46,056 bases of DNA from Bacteroidota bacterium (GTDB taxonomy: Bacteria > Bacteroidota > Bacteroidia > UKL13-3): NCBI GenBank assembly GCA_947459075.1, contig CANHBJ010000003.1:1-46056 (forward strand), given 5' to 3'. Each line of letters opens with the position of its first letter. Within the stretch, counting starts at the first letter, position 1. The notes below the pieces were generated by a model. That model was not told the origin of the DNA. It was given only the letters and a program-made list of their open reading frames with translations, and did no database searches. Both the position numbers and the translations under genes were made by a program. Shown in pieces: positions 24,958 through 34,943 of the stretch.

Positions 24958-26670
24958 ATGCAGCAACACGTACACTCTATAGCCATAACTTGTGGTTTAC
25001 TTGGCATTAAACATGTGGTAATCAGTCCTGGATCTCGTTCTGCGCCATTGGTTTTGGCTTTTGCCCAGCACCATAATTTTAATATTCATGTTGCTATTGA
25101 TGAGAGGAGTGCTGCCTATATGGCCTTGGGTATGGCCCAACAAAAACAAATACCAGTTGTGCTAATTTGTACCTCTGGAACAGCTGTAGCTAATTATTAC
25201 CCTGCTGTAGCTGAGGCTTTTTATCAAAAAATACCGCTTTTATTACTTACAGCTGATCGCCCTTATGATTTACTTGACCAACAAGATGGGCAAATGATTA
25301 ATCAGAAAAACCTATTTGCGCACCACGTTAGGGCCTTTTATCAACTTAGTTGTTACCCTCATGGGGCTGAAAATCATCGTGAAACAACAGTTTTAGTTGC
25401 CGAAGCAATTGGGTTGACAACTTTCCCTGCAAAAGGGCCAGTACATATTAATGTACCTTTAAAAGAACCCCTTTATCCAAAAGCTATTCTGCCTAATCAC
25501 ATTCAAAAGCTTGAAAAAAGTATTCTCAAGTGGTTAACTAGTCACGTTTATAAGCCATTAGACGGCATTTCTAACAATGATTTTATTGAACTAGAACAAG
25601 CATGGATTAGTGCACCGAAAAAGATAATTTTAATAGGGCAAGGAGCTATGCACGATAAATGGATTACACCATTAATGGCATTAAAGGATCAAGCAGATGT
25701 GGTAATTATTGCAGATGTTGTGAGTAATAAACATGCTATGGCCAATGTGCACCATGTAGATAAATTACTTGGTTCGGTTGATGATAAAATACTAAAAGAA
25801 CTATCACCTGATTTATTGATAAGCTTTGGTGGTCCTGTATTATCAAAAAGTTTAAAAAACTGGCTAAAGCAACAAAAACCTACTTGGCATTTTCGTATTC
25901 AACAAGAACCTGAGCAAATTAACACATATAACAACGTTACCAAATTCTTAAGGGTTGATGTTTTTGAAACATTACAGCAGATAGCTTCGATTAAGTGGAA
26001 TAATAATCACAAGCCTGATTCCATCTTTATTAACAAATGGAAGAAAGTGTCTTTGGATATTGAAAAAAAAATTACCGCATTTGTACAAAAACCTATTTGG
26101 AGTGAATTACACGTAACGCATTATTTATTAAATCATATTCCTGATTGTTCTAATTTACAATTGGCTAATAGTAGCGTGGTGCGTTATGTTAGTTGGCTTG
26201 ATATGTTAAACAAAAGCTGGATTGTAAATAGTAATAGAGGAACAAGTGGTATAGATGGTTGTACAAGCACTGCTTTAGGTGCTGCAAAAGTAAATTTAAG
26301 ACCAACTATTTTACTAACTGGAGATATTGCCTTTTTATATGATAAAAATGCGTTTTGGTTGAATGATATTCCTCAAAATTTACGTGTGGTTGTTTTTAAT
26401 AATGGTGGTGGTGGAATATTTACTTTAATTGACGGACCAACTCATCATAAACAGTTTACACACTTGTTTACTACACCGCACCAACACAATGTAAAATCTG
26501 TTGCTGTTGATAATGGTTTAGATTATTACTTTTGCGAATCTTACAGCAACTTAAATAAAGTACTCAATCAGTTTTTTGAACCAACAAATGGTGCTGCAGT
26601 ATTAGAATTAAAGTTTGATATGAAGAAAAACGCTAAAATATTCGAAGCATTTAAAAAGATAAAACTATAA
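24958..26670 (+). CDS. menD: SEPHCHC synthase (MenD)
   Basis: MenD condenses 2-oxoglutarate with isochorismate, using thiamine diphosphate and magnesium, in the second step of menaquinone synthesis. At 570 residues the length is normal. The N-terminal pyrimidine-binding part has VISPGSRSAPLVLAF, then DERSAAYMALGMA (with the ThDP-activating Glu region), LICTSGTAVANYYPAV and LTADRPYDLL. The C-terminal pyrophosphate-binding part has NRGTSGIDGCTSTALGAA, the LLTGDIAFLYDKN metal motif and VVFNNGGGGIF. The start ATG begins directly upstream of the conserved region. menB follows 15 bases later, so menD-menB form a pair, while menF lies 22 kb away. Confidence 0.95.
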   Translation: MQQHVHSIAITCGLLGIKHVVISPGSRSAPLVLAFAQHHNFNIHVAIDERSAAYMALGMAQQKQIPVVLICTSGTAVANYYPAVAEAFYQKIPLLLLTADRPYDLLDQQDGQMINQKNLFAHHVRAFYQLSCYPHGAENHRETTVLVAEAIGLTTFPAKGPVHINVPLKEPLYPKAILPNHIQKLEKSILKWLTSHVYKPLDGISNNDFIELEQAWISAPKKIILIGQGAMHDKWITPLMALKDQADVVIIADVVSNKHAMANVHHVDKLLGSVDDKILKELSPDLLISFGGPVLSKSLKNWLKQQKPTWHFRIQQEPEQINTYNNVTKFLRVDVFETLQQIASIKWNNNHKPDSIFINKWKKVSLDIEKKITAFVQKPIWSELHVTHYLLNHIPDCSNLQLANSSVVRYVSWLDMLNKSWIVNSNRGTSGIDGCTSTALGAAKVNLRPTILLTGDIAFLYDKNAFWLNDIPQNLRVVVFNNGGGGIFTLIDGPTHHKQFTHLFTTPHQHNVKSVAVDNGLDYYFCESYSNLNKVLNQFFEPTNGAAVLELKFDMKKNAKIFEAFKKIKL

Positions 26671-26685
26671 AATAAAGATAATAAC

Positions 26686-27510
26686 ATGGAAAGTAAATAT
26701 GCTTGGCAAACCATTAAAGAATATCAAGAAATTAAATATTCTTTTTTTGAAGGTGTAGCTAAAATTAGTATCAACCGTCCGGAAAAGCATAACGCCTTTA
26801 CCCCATTAACCGTAAAGGAAATGAGTGAAGCTATGGAATTAGCCCGCCAAGATGAGAATGTGTACTGTGTAATCTTAACAGGTGAAGGTGGAAAAGCATT
26901 TTGTAGTGGTGGCGATCAAAGCGTTCGTGGGCACGGTGGTTATGTTGGTAATGATGGCATTCCTCGTTTAAATGTGCTGGATTTACAAATGCAAATTCGC
27001 AGGATACCCAAACCTGTAATTGCCATGGTTGCAGGATATGCAATTGGAGGCGGACATGTGTTGCACGTGATTTGCGATTTAACTATTGCTGCAGAAAACG
27101 CTAAATTTGGTCAAACAGGTCCTAAAGTTGGTAGTTTTGACGGTGGTTTTGGTGCGGGTTATTTGGCGCGTTTAGTTGGGCAAAAGAAGGCACGTGAAAT
27201 TTGGTTTTTGTGTGATCAATACAACGCACAAGAAGCATTAGATATGGGTTTGGTAAATAAAGTTGTTCCGCTAGAAATGCTTGAGGATGCTACTTTAGAT
27301 TGGTGCCGTAAGATTATGGAGAAAAGTCCTATTGCATTGCGAATGCTTAAAAGTGCATTTAATGCTGAATTGGACGGACAAGCGGGTATACAAGAGTTGG
27401 CTGGTAACAGTACGTTGTTGTATTATATGAGTGATGAAGCCAAAGAAGGCAAAAACTCTTTCTTAGAAAAACGCAAACCAGATTTTAAAAAGTTTCCTAA
27501 GTTCCCTTAG
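26686..27510 (+). CDS. menB: 1,4-dihydroxy-2-naphthoyl-CoA synthase (MenB)
   Basis: MenB is a crotonase-fold enzyme that closes the naphthoquinone ring of o-succinylbenzoyl-CoA. It has 274 residues. MenB-specific blocks are [21 protein letters not shown], the oxyanion-hole [23 protein letters not shown], and [30 protein letters not shown]. It also has the C-terminal KKFPKFP, typical of MenB. The GGDQ motif sets it apart from the general enoyl-CoA hydratase encoded 0.9 kb further on. It follows menD directly and ends at a strong hairpin. Confidence 0.95.
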   Translation: MESKYAWQTIKEYQEIKYSFFEGVAKISINRPEKHNAFTPLTVKEMSEAMELARQDENVYCVILTGEGGKAFCSGGDQSVRGHGGYVGNDGIPRLNVLDLQMQIRRIPKPVIAMVAGYAIGGGHVLHVICDLTIAAENAKFGQTGPKVGSFDGGFGAGYLARLVGQKKAREIWFLCDQYNAQEALDMGLVNKVVPLEMLEDATLDWCRKIMEKSPIALRMLKSAFNAELDGQAGIQELAGNSTLLYYMSDEAKEGKNSFLEKRKPDFKKFPKFP

Positions 27511-27535
27511 TACTTAAGGCATAATACTTAAATTT

Positions 27536-27571
27536 AAAAGCCCCAGTTGATATAATCATCTGGGGCTTTTT
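27536..27571. terminator. Bidirectional terminator between menB and DUF3050 gene
   Basis: The stem aaaagccccag/ctggggctttt has an imperfect inner part ttgatataatcat and is followed by TTTTT on the plus strand. The minus-strand side is also T-rich, so it serves both convergent genes. Confidence 0.8.
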
Positions 27572-27588
27572 GTAATTTTAAAATTTTT

Positions 27589-28368
27589 TTATCCTTTAGA
27601 TTGTTCGGGTAAAGAATTCAATATTCCATCCCAAAGTTCAAGTCTTGCTTGTAAACTTTTCTTCACCCAAAATTCAGCTTCAGCAATTTTTATTTCGTCA
27701 TTTCCGCATAGCTCTTCAGTCATGGCTAATGCAAGATGGCTGTGATGATCCCCATCAACTTCAATATGTCTTTCTAAATAGTATTTAAATGTACTGAATT
27801 GACCATTGCTTTTTTGATTGAGGTCGTTAACCAATCCAATAAACATTGCCGGAATTAGATCTTCTCTACCAAAGGTAAAAACTGCTGCCATTACATGTGG
27901 CTTATTCGTAGCAATTACATCAAAGGTGGTTTTTACAAATTGCCTTACAGATGGAACTTTAATTTCGTTTAACGCATCTTCAATCAACTTCCCATTTCGC
28001 AGCATATTTACAAAACTTTCAATCGTTTTTGTATCCGCCTTGGCCTGTGTCATACTATTAAGGTATAACTCAAAATGACTGGTTCTATTGCCGTGCTCAT
28101 CCACATCACTTTCTTCACCTACAACAATTTCATTTATCAAATACCTGGTTGATGCATTGCCAACAGGAAACCAAGGAATATTTACATTGGTTAAATGAAT
28201 TTGCAAACTTTTTAGTAAACTCATAAAGTCCCAAACGGCAAATACATGTTGTTCCATAAACAACCTCACATCATCGGGATGATGCATGCGTTTATATAAC
28301 GGGTGATCAATAAGCTTTTCTTTTTGAGCTAAAGTGTTGTCTTGGATAATCGTTGTTCCTTTATTCAT
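27589..28368 (-). CDS. DUF3050 protein with heme-oxygenase-like fold
   Basis: It is a roughly 260-residue cytoplasmic helical protein of the DUF3050 family. The ATG giving MNKGTTIIQDN is preferred over the TTG used by the ORF track. The region DHPLYKRMHHPDDVRLFMEQHVFAVWDF, the EIVVGEESD segment and the DGDHHSHLAL motif provide acidic and His residues placed as in heme-oxygenase-like diiron proteins. The DxxxH spacing of the last motif is the classic third-helix ligand pair. A metal-dependent oxidase or oxygenase is therefore possible, but no function is established for this family as far as I know. Its start lies 25 bases after the crotonase stop, so it is probably the last gene of the gltX-led run. 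No signal peptide. Confidence 0.75.
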   Translation of the reverse strand: MNKGTTIIQDNTLAQKEKLIDHPLYKRMHHPDDVRLFMEQHVFAVWDFMSLLKSLQIHLTNVNIPWFPVGNASTRYLINEIVVGEESDVDEHGNRTSHFELYLNSMTQAKADTKTIESFVNMLRNGKLIEDALNEIKVPSVRQFVKTTFDVIATNKPHVMAAVFTFGREDLIPAMFIGLVNDLNQKSNGQFSTFKYYLERHIEVDGDHHSHLALAMTEELCGNDEIKIAEAEFWVKKSLQARLELWDGILNSLPEQSKG

Positions 28369-28393
28369 ATTTCGGTTGATCAACTTGGGTTGA

Positions 28394-29182
28394 TTATCCT
28401 TTAAAATTTGCAGTCCGTTTTTCTAAAAATGCTTGTGTTCCTTCCTTAAAATCTTCGGTACCAAAGAAGTTACCAAACTCGTTTATCTCAACATTATTGC
28501 CATCCATTTTTTTATCGTAATGTGCATTAACACAACGAATAACAGATGCAATAGCCAAGGGGGCTTTAGTTTTCACTTTATTTAAAATTTCTTCGCATTT
28601 AGCCATCAATTGGTCTTGCGGAACTACATGGTTTACCAATCCAATTCTATATGCTTCTGTTGCATTTATAACATCTCCAGTAACCAATAATTCTATAGCA
28701 CGGCCACGTCCAATCAATTGAGCCAAACGTTGGGTACCTGCATAACCCGGTACTAAACCTAAGTTAACTTCCGGCTGACCAAATTTGGAGTTTTCGGCTG
28801 CTACTCTTAAATGGCAAGCCATAGCTAATTCGCAACCACCTCCTAATGCAAAACCATTAACAGCTGCAACCACAGGCTTTGGGCATTTTTCAATAGCGTT
28901 TAAAACACCATGCCCGTCTGCACTCATGCGTGTGCCTTCTTCTACATTAAAGTTGGCAAATTCTGCAATATCCGCACCTGCAGCAAACGCTTTTGCACCT
29001 GCGCCTGTAAGTATCACACCTTGTACTTCTTTGTTCTCGTAAATAGCTAAAACCGCTTCTTTAATATCTTTTAGTGTTTGAATATTTAACGCGTTTAGTT
29101 TGGTTTCGCGGTTAATGGTTATGTATAAAATTCCGTTTTCTATACGAGTTGTTATGTTCTCACTCATTGCTATTGTTGTCAT
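28394..29182 (-). CDS. Enoyl-CoA hydratase/crotonase
   Basis: This crotonase-family enzyme (262 residues, cytoplasmic) hydrates 2-enoyl-CoA in fatty- or branched-acid breakdown. The oxyanion-hole motif is GAKAFAAGADIAEF. Both catalytic glutamates are visible, in the GGGCELAMAC and FGQPEVNLGLVPGYAGTQRL segments. The C-terminal end FLEKRTANFKG is standard. The first ATG gives MTTIAMSEN; the second (MSENITT) is equally possible. The gene is next to a B12-binding mutase subunit, which hints at branched-chain or propionate-related CoA metabolism. Exact chain-length preference cannot be told. Confidence 0.92.
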   Translation of the reverse strand: MTTIAMSENITTRIENGILYITINRETKLNALNIQTLKDIKEAVLAIYENKEVQGVILTGAGAKAFAAGADIAEFANFNVEEGTRMSADGHGVLNAIEKCPKPVVAAVNGFALGGGCELAMACHLRVAAENSKFGQPEVNLGLVPGYAGTQRLAQLIGRGRAIELLVTGDVINATEAYRIGLVNHVVPQDQLMAKCEEILNKVKTKAPLAIASVIRCVNAHYDKKMDGNNVEINEFGNFFGTEDFKEGTQAFLEKRTANFKG

Positions 29183-29201
29183 TAGTTATAAGTAACAAAT
29201 A

Positions 29202-29609
29202 TTAAAACTGTCTGTTTTGGGTAACCCAAGTTTTTATGTAATCAGAAATTTCATTGGTATGGGCACCCGGTGCAAATAATTTACCAACTCCAAGTTTCGA
29301 TAATTCAATCATGTCTTCATCGGGTATGATGCCACCACCAGTTACCAACACATCATTTAAACCTTCTTTTTTTAATAATTCCATAATGCGCGGAAAAACG
29401 GTGTTGTGCGCTCCAGATAAAATACTTACCCCTATCACATCAACATCTTCTTGCAATGCGGCTTGTACTACCATTTCAGGTGTTTGGCGAAGACCAGTGT
29501 AAATAACTTCCATGCCAGCATCGCGCAAAGCTGTGGCAATTACTTTGGCTCCTCTGTCGTGTCCATCAAGACCAACTTTGGCAACTAAAACGCGTATGGG
29601 TCTGTTCAT
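29202..29609 (-). CDS. Stand-alone cobalamin-binding subunit of methylmalonyl-CoA-type mutase
   Basis: It is a 135-residue B12-binding domain with the DGHDRG motif (DxHxxG), whose histidine ligates cobalt, followed by SILSGAHN and [11 protein letters not shown] nucleotide-loop segments. It is equivalent to the C-terminal domain of MutB/MCM and to the small subunit of isobutyryl- or 2-hydroxyisobutyryl-CoA mutases. The large catalytic subunit (TIM barrel) is not in the window, so it must be encoded elsewhere or be supplied by a full-length mutase. The gene begins exactly where the lipoprotein gene ends and precedes a crotonase, suggesting an operon. Confidence 0.9.
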   Translation of the reverse strand: MNRPIRVLVAKVGLDGHDRGAKVIATALRDAGMEVIYTGLRQTPEMVVQAALQEDVDVIGVSILSGAHNTVFPRIMELLKKEGLNDVLVTGGGIIPDEDMIELSKLGVGKLFAPGAHTNEISDYIKTWVTQNRQF

Positions 29610-30173
29610 TTAATTAATATTATTAGATGTTAATTTTTTAAGCCTTATGGTATGGTTACCTTTTAATTCTTTGTTTACGTATTGCACAAATTTTACATCG
29701 TACATCTCGTAAACAAAAACCGAATCGTTGTTATTATTTAAGCGCAAAAATTTGCGTTTAAATAACTTTTTTAAATTGGTATTCTTTTGTTCGTCAATAA
29801 CAGGGTATATGTTTATTCCTTTTTTATCGGCTACATACACCATACAGTTCCAATAGTCTGGGTCTTCAGTATCTTTAGTTGATAATACATAGTAGTTGTT
29901 TTGAACCAACGAAAGCACCTGATTGCTATCCAAAGGTTTTATTTCGATTTTGCTGCTGTCTTTTATCACCACATCTGTTTTGTTGATGATATAAAAAACA
30001 GTATCTATTCCAATAGTTTTTTTGCCGGTTATGTTTGATGGCAAAACCAAATAATATACTCCTGTCATGTGGCTTGGAAACTCAAGTTGTGCCTGCCCCG
30101 GGTACCTATCAAACTTACCCATGGTGCAAGCCGATAAGGTTAAAGTACACAGAATAGCAAACGCGTTTTTCAA
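29610..30173 (-). CDS. Lipoprotein of unknown function
   Basis: It is a 187-residue exported lipoprotein. The lipobox LTLSAC at residues 11-16 makes Cys16 the acylated residue. The start must be a TTG codon (MKNAFAILCTLTLSAC), because no ATG precedes the lipobox. The mature part is rich in beta strands, with blocks GVYYLVLPSNITG, DTVFYIINKTDVVIKDSSKIEIKPLDSNQ and YWNCMVYVADKKGINIYPV. I recognise no family. The gene sits 11 bases after gltX and abuts the B12-binding gene, so its expression is tied to them. Confidence 0.7.
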   Translation of the reverse strand: MKNAFAILCTLTLSACTMGKFDRYPGQAQLEFPSHMTGVYYLVLPSNITGKKTIGIDTVFYIINKTDVVIKDSSKIEIKPLDSNQVLSLVQNNYYVLSTKDTEDPDYWNCMVYVADKKGINIYPVIDEQKNTNLKKLFKRKFLRLNNNNDSVFVYEMYDVKFVQYVNKELKGNHTIRLKKLTSNNIN

Positions 30174-30184
30174 AGCTTAGTGAA

Positions 30185-31714
30185 TTATTTTTTGATGTTG
30201 CTCAATGCATCTTGTAAGCGCTCAAGTGTTACCTCTTTGCCAAACAATTGTGCCATTTCAAAAATTGGTGGTCCGCCTGCTATACCGCTTAAGCAAACAC
30301 GTAACAACTGTAAAAATTCTTTATTGCTTACACCATTTTTAGATAATGCTTCGTTGTAATTCACTTCAAACGATGCTGCATCAAAAGCTTCGTTACCTCT
30401 AACCAGTTGAATTAAATCTTGCAACACCAATGGACTTTTATCATTCCAACGTTTGCTTATAACTGATTCATCATAATGTGTTGGTGCAACAAAAAAGTAA
30501 TTTCCAATTTCCCACAATTCTTTAATGAAGCTGATTTTTTCTTTAATCAACCCACAAACTTTTGTTATGTATTCGTCACTGTAATTTAAGTTGTGTGCCA
30601 ATACATCCTTTTTTAATGATTCGGCTAAAACCTTATCTGGTGTGTGACGAACATATTGTTGGTTAAACCACTTGGCTTTGTTTTGATCAAACTTAGCACC
30701 CGATTTACTTACACGGTCTAGTGTAAATGCTTCAACCAATTCTTCACGACTAAAAATTTCTTGAGTTGTACCAGGATTCCATCCTAAAAAGGCCAATAAG
30801 TTCATCACAGCTTCAGGTAAATACCCACTTTCGCGGTAACCGCTGCTTAATTCGCCTGTTGCTGGATCTTTCCACTCTAAAGGAAACACCGGGAAACCTA
30901 ATCTATCGCCATCACGTTTGCTTAATTTACCATTACCTTCTGGTTTTAATAACAATGGTAAGTGGGCAAATTTTGGCATCACATCTTCCCAACCTAAATA
31001 ACGGTATAACAACACGTGAAGTGGGGCAGAAGGCAACCACTCTTCACCACGAATAACGTGAGAGATGTTCATCAAATAATCATCAACCACATTAGCCAAA
31101 TGGTAAGTGGGCATACCGTCACTTTTAAATAAAACTTTATCATCCATTTGAGCCGTGTTGATGTTTACCCAACCTCTAATCTCATCATGAAACTTTACAT
31201 CTTCTTTTTTTGGTAATTTAATACGCACTACATAAGGGTTGCCTGCATCTAATCTGCGCTTCACTTCATCCTCAGGTAATGTAAGCGAGTTTTTCATTGC
31301 CATACGCGTAATGGCATCGTACTTACTATCTACGTTACTTGCTTTTAAACGCTCACGCATGGCGTCTAATTCTTCGGCAGTATCAAATGCGTAATAAGCA
31401 TAACCTGCATCAATAAGTTGCATAACGTATTGGCGGTACATGGGTTTACGCTCGCTTTGGCGGTATGGTGCATGTGGGCCATCACCAAAACCAACCCCTT
31501 CATCGGCAATAATACCAACCCATTTTAGGGCTTCAATTATATAATCTTCAGCACCCGGTACATAACGCGTTTGATCGGTGTCTTCAATACGAATTAAAAA
31601 ATCGCCACCATGTTTTTTGGCAAACAAATAATTATACAAGGCAGTGCGAACACCACCAATATGTAACGCACCAGTTGGGCTGGGCGCAAAACGAACTCTA
31701 ACTCTTCTATCCAT
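30185..31714 (-). CDS. gltX: Glutamyl-tRNA synthetase
   Basis: It charges tRNA-Glu with glutamate in the cytoplasm. The class I catalytic domain shows the HIGH-type motif in RFAPSPTGALHIGGVRTALYN and the KMSKS-type motif in NGKLSKRDGDRLG. The length is 509 residues, normal for GltX. The ORF track begins five residues upstream (MLPSI), but the ATG giving MDRRVRVRFAPSPTG is the expected start. A TATCTTTG box is 12 bases upstream. The gene heads a run with the lipoprotein, B12-binding, crotonase and DUF3050 genes, so its promoter could also drive them. Whether it is discriminating cannot be determined here. Confidence 0.96.
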   Translation of the reverse strand: MDRRVRVRFAPSPTGALHIGGVRTALYNYLFAKKHGGDFLIRIEDTDQTRYVPGAEDYIIEALKWVGIIADEGVGFGDGPHAPYRQSERKPMYRQYVMQLIDAGYAYYAFDTAEELDAMRERLKASNVDSKYDAITRMAMKNSLTLPEDEVKRRLDAGNPYVVRIKLPKKEDVKFHDEIRGWVNINTAQMDDKVLFKSDGMPTYHLANVVDDYLMNISHVIRGEEWLPSAPLHVLLYRYLGWEDVMPKFAHLPLLLKPEGNGKLSKRDGDRLGFPVFPLEWKDPATGELSSGYRESGYLPEAVMNLLAFLGWNPGTTQEIFSREELVEAFTLDRVSKSGAKFDQNKAKWFNQQYVRHTPDKVLAESLKKDVLAHNLNYSDEYITKVCGLIKEKISFIKELWEIGNYFFVAPTHYDESVISKRWNDKSPLVLQDLIQLVRGNEAFDAASFEVNYNEALSKNGVSNKEFLQLLRVCLSGIAGGPPIFEMAQLFGKEVTLERLQDALSNIKK

Positions 31715-31726
31715 AATTGACGGTAG

Positions 31727-31734
31727 CAAAGATA
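31727..31734 (-). promoter_or_regulatory. Candidate -7 box of gltX
   Basis: Read on the minus strand, TATCTTTG is an exact TAnnTTTG match, 12 bases upstream of the gltX ATG. The -33 element is unclear. Confidence 0.45.
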
Positions 31735-31879
31735 GAAATAATATGCAATTGAGGTAATGATTGTGATACTGATAATCAATGGTCCAAAATTAAATCAACG
31801 TTCTTGAGTTATTGCATGACAAAGTTTTCATAATATTCAGAAAATCAAGGTTTAAGATTGGTTTTGTCGCGTGTCAATA

Positions 31880-32584
31880 TTAAATAGATGAATTATCGGC
31901 AAAGCTATAATAATTGTTATCGGCAATAATGATGTGATCCATTACATGCACATCAATTAATTTCCCTGAATCTACTAGTCTTTTAGTTAATCGTTTATCT
32001 TCTTCGCTTGGGTTTAAACTTCCCGAAGGATGATTATGGCAAAGCAAAATATTTGATGCAAGCAAATCAACTGCGTGTTTAAAAATAACTTTAGGATCCG
32101 CTACCGTTCCCGAAATACCACCTTCACTGATGCGTTTTACTTCTATTAATCGGTTACTTCTATTGAGGTAGGCTACCCAAAACTCTTCAATGGGAGTATC
32201 AGCTAAAATGGGGTGAAAATAGGCGAATGCCTGTGCACTCGATTTGATAAAAATGTGGTCTGATTTGGCTTCGGCAAGGTTTCTTCTTCGGCCTAACTCC
32301 ATAGCGGTAGCAATGGTTATGGCTTTTGCCACACCAATACCTTTTACTTTTTGCAGGTCTTTAAATTTAAGTTTACCCAACTCAACCAAGTTGTTATTGG
32401 TAAGTGCTAAAATACGTTTGGCTAAATCAACAGCACTTTCATCTCGTGTTCCGGTTGAAATGAGTATGGCCAGTAACTCAGCGTCTGATAAGGCATTGAA
32501 TCCTTTGGTCATCACTTTCTCACGCGGCCTGTCATCTTCGGCCCATTGCTTAATGGTAGTAAATCGTGTTGTTTCCTCGCTCAT
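31880..32584 (-). CDS. radC: RadC-family JAMM/MPN protein
   Basis: It is a 234-residue protein. Two helix-hairpin-helix motifs fill the N-terminal part (LSDAELLAILISTGTRDESAVDLAKRI, FKDLQKVKGIGVAKAITIATAMELGRR). The C-terminal MPN/JAMM domain has LLASNILLCHNHPSGSLNPSEEDKRLT, whose His, His and Asp should bind zinc. RadC was once called a DNA repair protein, but that role was withdrawn and the molecular function is unsettled. It lies downstream of metG on the same strand, but a hairpin between them suggests separate transcription. Confidence 0.92.
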   Translation of the reverse strand: MSEETTRFTTIKQWAEDDRPREKVMTKGFNALSDAELLAILISTGTRDESAVDLAKRILALTNNNLVELGKLKFKDLQKVKGIGVAKAITIATAMELGRRRNLAEAKSDHIFIKSSAQAFAYFHPILADTPIEEFWVAYLNRSNRLIEVKRISEGGISGTVADPKVIFKHAVDLLASNILLCHNHPSGSLNPSEEDKRLTKRLVDSGKLIDVHVMDHIIIADNNYYSFADNSSI

Positions 32585-32615
32585 GGTAAATGGTTTTTGG
32601 TTGCACCAAAATATA

Positions 32616-32647
32616 AAACCTCATCGACTTTTACATCAATGAGGTTT
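32616..32647 (-). terminator. Probable terminator of metG
   Basis: The stem aaacctcat/atgaggttt, 9 bp with a loop of 14, is followed on the minus strand by TTATATTTT. It lies 24 bases after the metG stop and before radC. Confidence 0.55.
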
Positions 32648-32670
32648 CATTTTTTATTTGGATTGAAATA

Positions 32671-34785
32671 TTATTTAACTGCGCTTCCCGGTTCAATATC
32701 TTTTTCTGGGCCTACGCTGTATAGTTTACCAAAATCGTTTCCGGCCATCAATAACATACCTTGGCTTTCAATTCCACGTATTTTACGTGGAGCTAAATTA
32801 GCTACAACCGTTACCAATTTGCCTACTAATTCTTCAGGTTGATAATACTCTGCAATACCACTTAAAATGGTGCGTTGCTCAAACCCTAAATCAACGGTAA
32901 GTTTTAATAATTTATCGGCTTTAGGCACACGTTCGGCTGTTAAAACTTTACCTACACGTAAATCAATTTTATCAAAATCATCATAAACAATATCGGCCTT
33001 TACCGGCTGTAGTTGGTTGGTTTCGCTGTTTTCTGATGTTAATGCCGCTTGTTTTTGCGAGTTTTCATTTTCTGTTTTAATACGTTGCAAACGGTCTAAT
33101 TGAATTTGAATTTCTGCATCTTCAACCTGCTTATATAAAATTTCAGGTTTGCCCAATTGATGTCCGCTTTCTAATAAGAACTCGTTAAACAAATTGCTCC
33201 AATGTAATTGTGGTGCGTTTAACATGGCCTTTAGTGTAGTAGTTGTATGTGGCAAAAATGGTTCTGCAGCAATAGCCAACTTCGCACAAATTTGTAAAGC
33301 ATCAAACATAATAGCCTTTACACTTTCTTCATCTGTTTTTATTAATTTCCAAGGCTCGGTATCTGCTAAGTATTTATTGCCTGCACGTGCTGTATTTATA
33401 AATTCTGCTTGTGCATCACGTAGTTTTACAGCATCTAAATTTTCGCGCATTTGGTGTAAGCTTTGTGCAATAACATCAAAACAAAGTGTGCGTGCTGCTA
33501 TTAATTTTTCATCTGTTAATGGTTGATTAACGCTTGGTATTATACCTTGGTAATATTTATCACTTAATACCAATACACGGTTTACAAAGTTTCCGAAAAT
33601 GCTTACCAACTCGCTGTTTACACGTGTTTGATAATCTTTCCAAGTAAACTCACTGTCTTTTGTCTCTGGAGCAATACTGGTTAATACATAACGCAATTCA
33701 TCTTGTCTGTTCGGGAAATCAACTAAATACTCATGCAACCAAACAGCCCAATTGCGTGAAGTAGAAATTTTATCGCCTTCTAAATTTAAAAACTCGTTTG
33801 CCGGAACATTGGTTGGTAAAATATAATTACCATGTGTCATCAACATCATCGGGAAAATAATGGCGTGAAATACAATATTATCTTTTCCAATAAAATGAAT
33901 TAATGCAGTGTCTTCGTTCTGCCACCAATCTTCGAATTTCGAATTTTCAATTTCGTTTTTAGCTAAGTATTCTTTAGTAGCACTGATGTAACCTATTGGT
34001 GCATCAAACCAAACATACAATACTTTACCATCGGCACCATCAATAGGAACAGGCACACCCCAATCTAAATCGCGGGTCATGGCGCGTGGTTGTAAACCTT
34101 CATTTAGCCAACTTTGGCATTGACCTTTAATGTTGCTTTTCCAACCATCAAAACGTTTAATGTAATTTTGAAACTGTTCGCTTTGTTGGATATCACCCAT
34201 GGGTAAAAACCAATTTTTTGTTTCTTTTAAAATAGGTGTTGCACCACTTAATGCTGATTTTGGATTGATTAAATCAGTCGGGTTCAATGATGTTCCGCAC
34301 TTCTCGCATTGGTCGCCATACGCACTTGGATTTCCGCAGCGCGGACATGTTCCGGTAATGTATCTGTCGGCTAAAAATTGATTAGCATCTTCATCATAAT
34401 ATTGTTGTGTGGTTTCTTCTTTAAAAATGCCTTTATCGTATAGGGTTTTAAAAAATGCCTGTGCTGTTTCGTGGTGAGTTTTTGATGAAGTACGACCGTA
34501 GTAACTAAAATCAATACCAAAATCTTTGAAAGCATTTTTCATGATGCCATCATATTTATCAACTACCTCTTGTGGTGTTATACCTTCTTTTTTGGCTTTA
34601 ATGGTAATAGGTACTCCATGCTCGTCACTGCCGCAAATAAATACCACATCTTTACCTTGTGCTTTAAGATAACGAACAAAAATATCTGCAGGTAAATAAC
34701 AGCCCGCTAAGTGGCCAATATGAACAGGTCCGTTTGCATATGGCAATGCGGCTGTAACTAAATAACGTTTGGGTTCTTTAATCAT
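32671..34785 (-). CDS. metG: Methionyl-tRNA synthetase
   Basis: It charges tRNA-Met, including initiator tRNA, in the cytoplasm. It has 704 residues. The HIGH motif is in [17 protein letters not shown] four-cysteine zinc knuckle is seen in [17 protein letters not shown], and the KMSKS motif is the variant KISTSRNW, which is common in this enzyme. The C-terminal ~110 residues form the tRNA-binding EMAP-II-like domain ([30 protein letters not shown]). This domain lets the enzyme dimerise in bacteria. Between anticodon domain and EMAP domain there is a Gln/Glu-rich linker. A terminator follows. Confidence 0.97.
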   Translation of the reverse strand: MIKEPKRYLVTAALPYANGPVHIGHLAGCYLPADIFVRYLKAQGKDVVFICGSDEHGVPITIKAKKEGITPQEVVDKYDGIMKNAFKDFGIDFSYYGRTSSKTHHETAQAFFKTLYDKGIFKEETTQQYYDEDANQFLADRYITGTCPRCGNPSAYGDQCEKCGTSLNPTDLINPKSALSGATPILKETKNWFLPMGDIQQSEQFQNYIKRFDGWKSNIKGQCQSWLNEGLQPRAMTRDLDWGVPVPIDGADGKVLYVWFDAPIGYISATKEYLAKNEIENSKFEDWWQNEDTALIHFIGKDNIVFHAIIFPMMLMTHGNYILPTNVPANEFLNLEGDKISTSRNWAVWLHEYLVDFPNRQDELRYVLTSIAPETKDSEFTWKDYQTRVNSELVSIFGNFVNRVLVLSDKYYQGIIPSVNQPLTDEKLIAARTLCFDVIAQSLHQMRENLDAVKLRDAQAEFINTARAGNKYLADTEPWKLIKTDEESVKAIMFDALQICAKLAIAAEPFLPHTTTTLKAMLNAPQLHWSNLFNEFLLESGHQLGKPEILYKQVEDAEIQIQLDRLQRIKTENENSQKQAALTSENSETNQLQPVKADIVYDDFDKIDLRVGKVLTAERVPKADKLLKLTVDLGFEQRTILSGIAEYYQPEELVGKLVTVVANLAPRKIRGIESQGMLLMAGNDFGKLYSVGPEKDIEPGSAVK

Positions 34786-34943
34786 AAAATCGGATGCAAA
34801 TTACATCAATTTGCCCGAAGTATGAAATGTAGTATTTGACTGCAAATATGCTTGGCCAATTGTTTAAGTATTTTTTCTAATAGTATTTTATGTTGGAGTG
34901 AGTTGTTTTAAATCTAATTTGGGCTACACCAACTTTAGATTTA

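Noticed and set aside
31730-31879. tRNA or small RNA gene in the gap between radC and gltX
   Set aside because: No cloverleaf or CCA end could be read, and only a -7 box near gltX was found.
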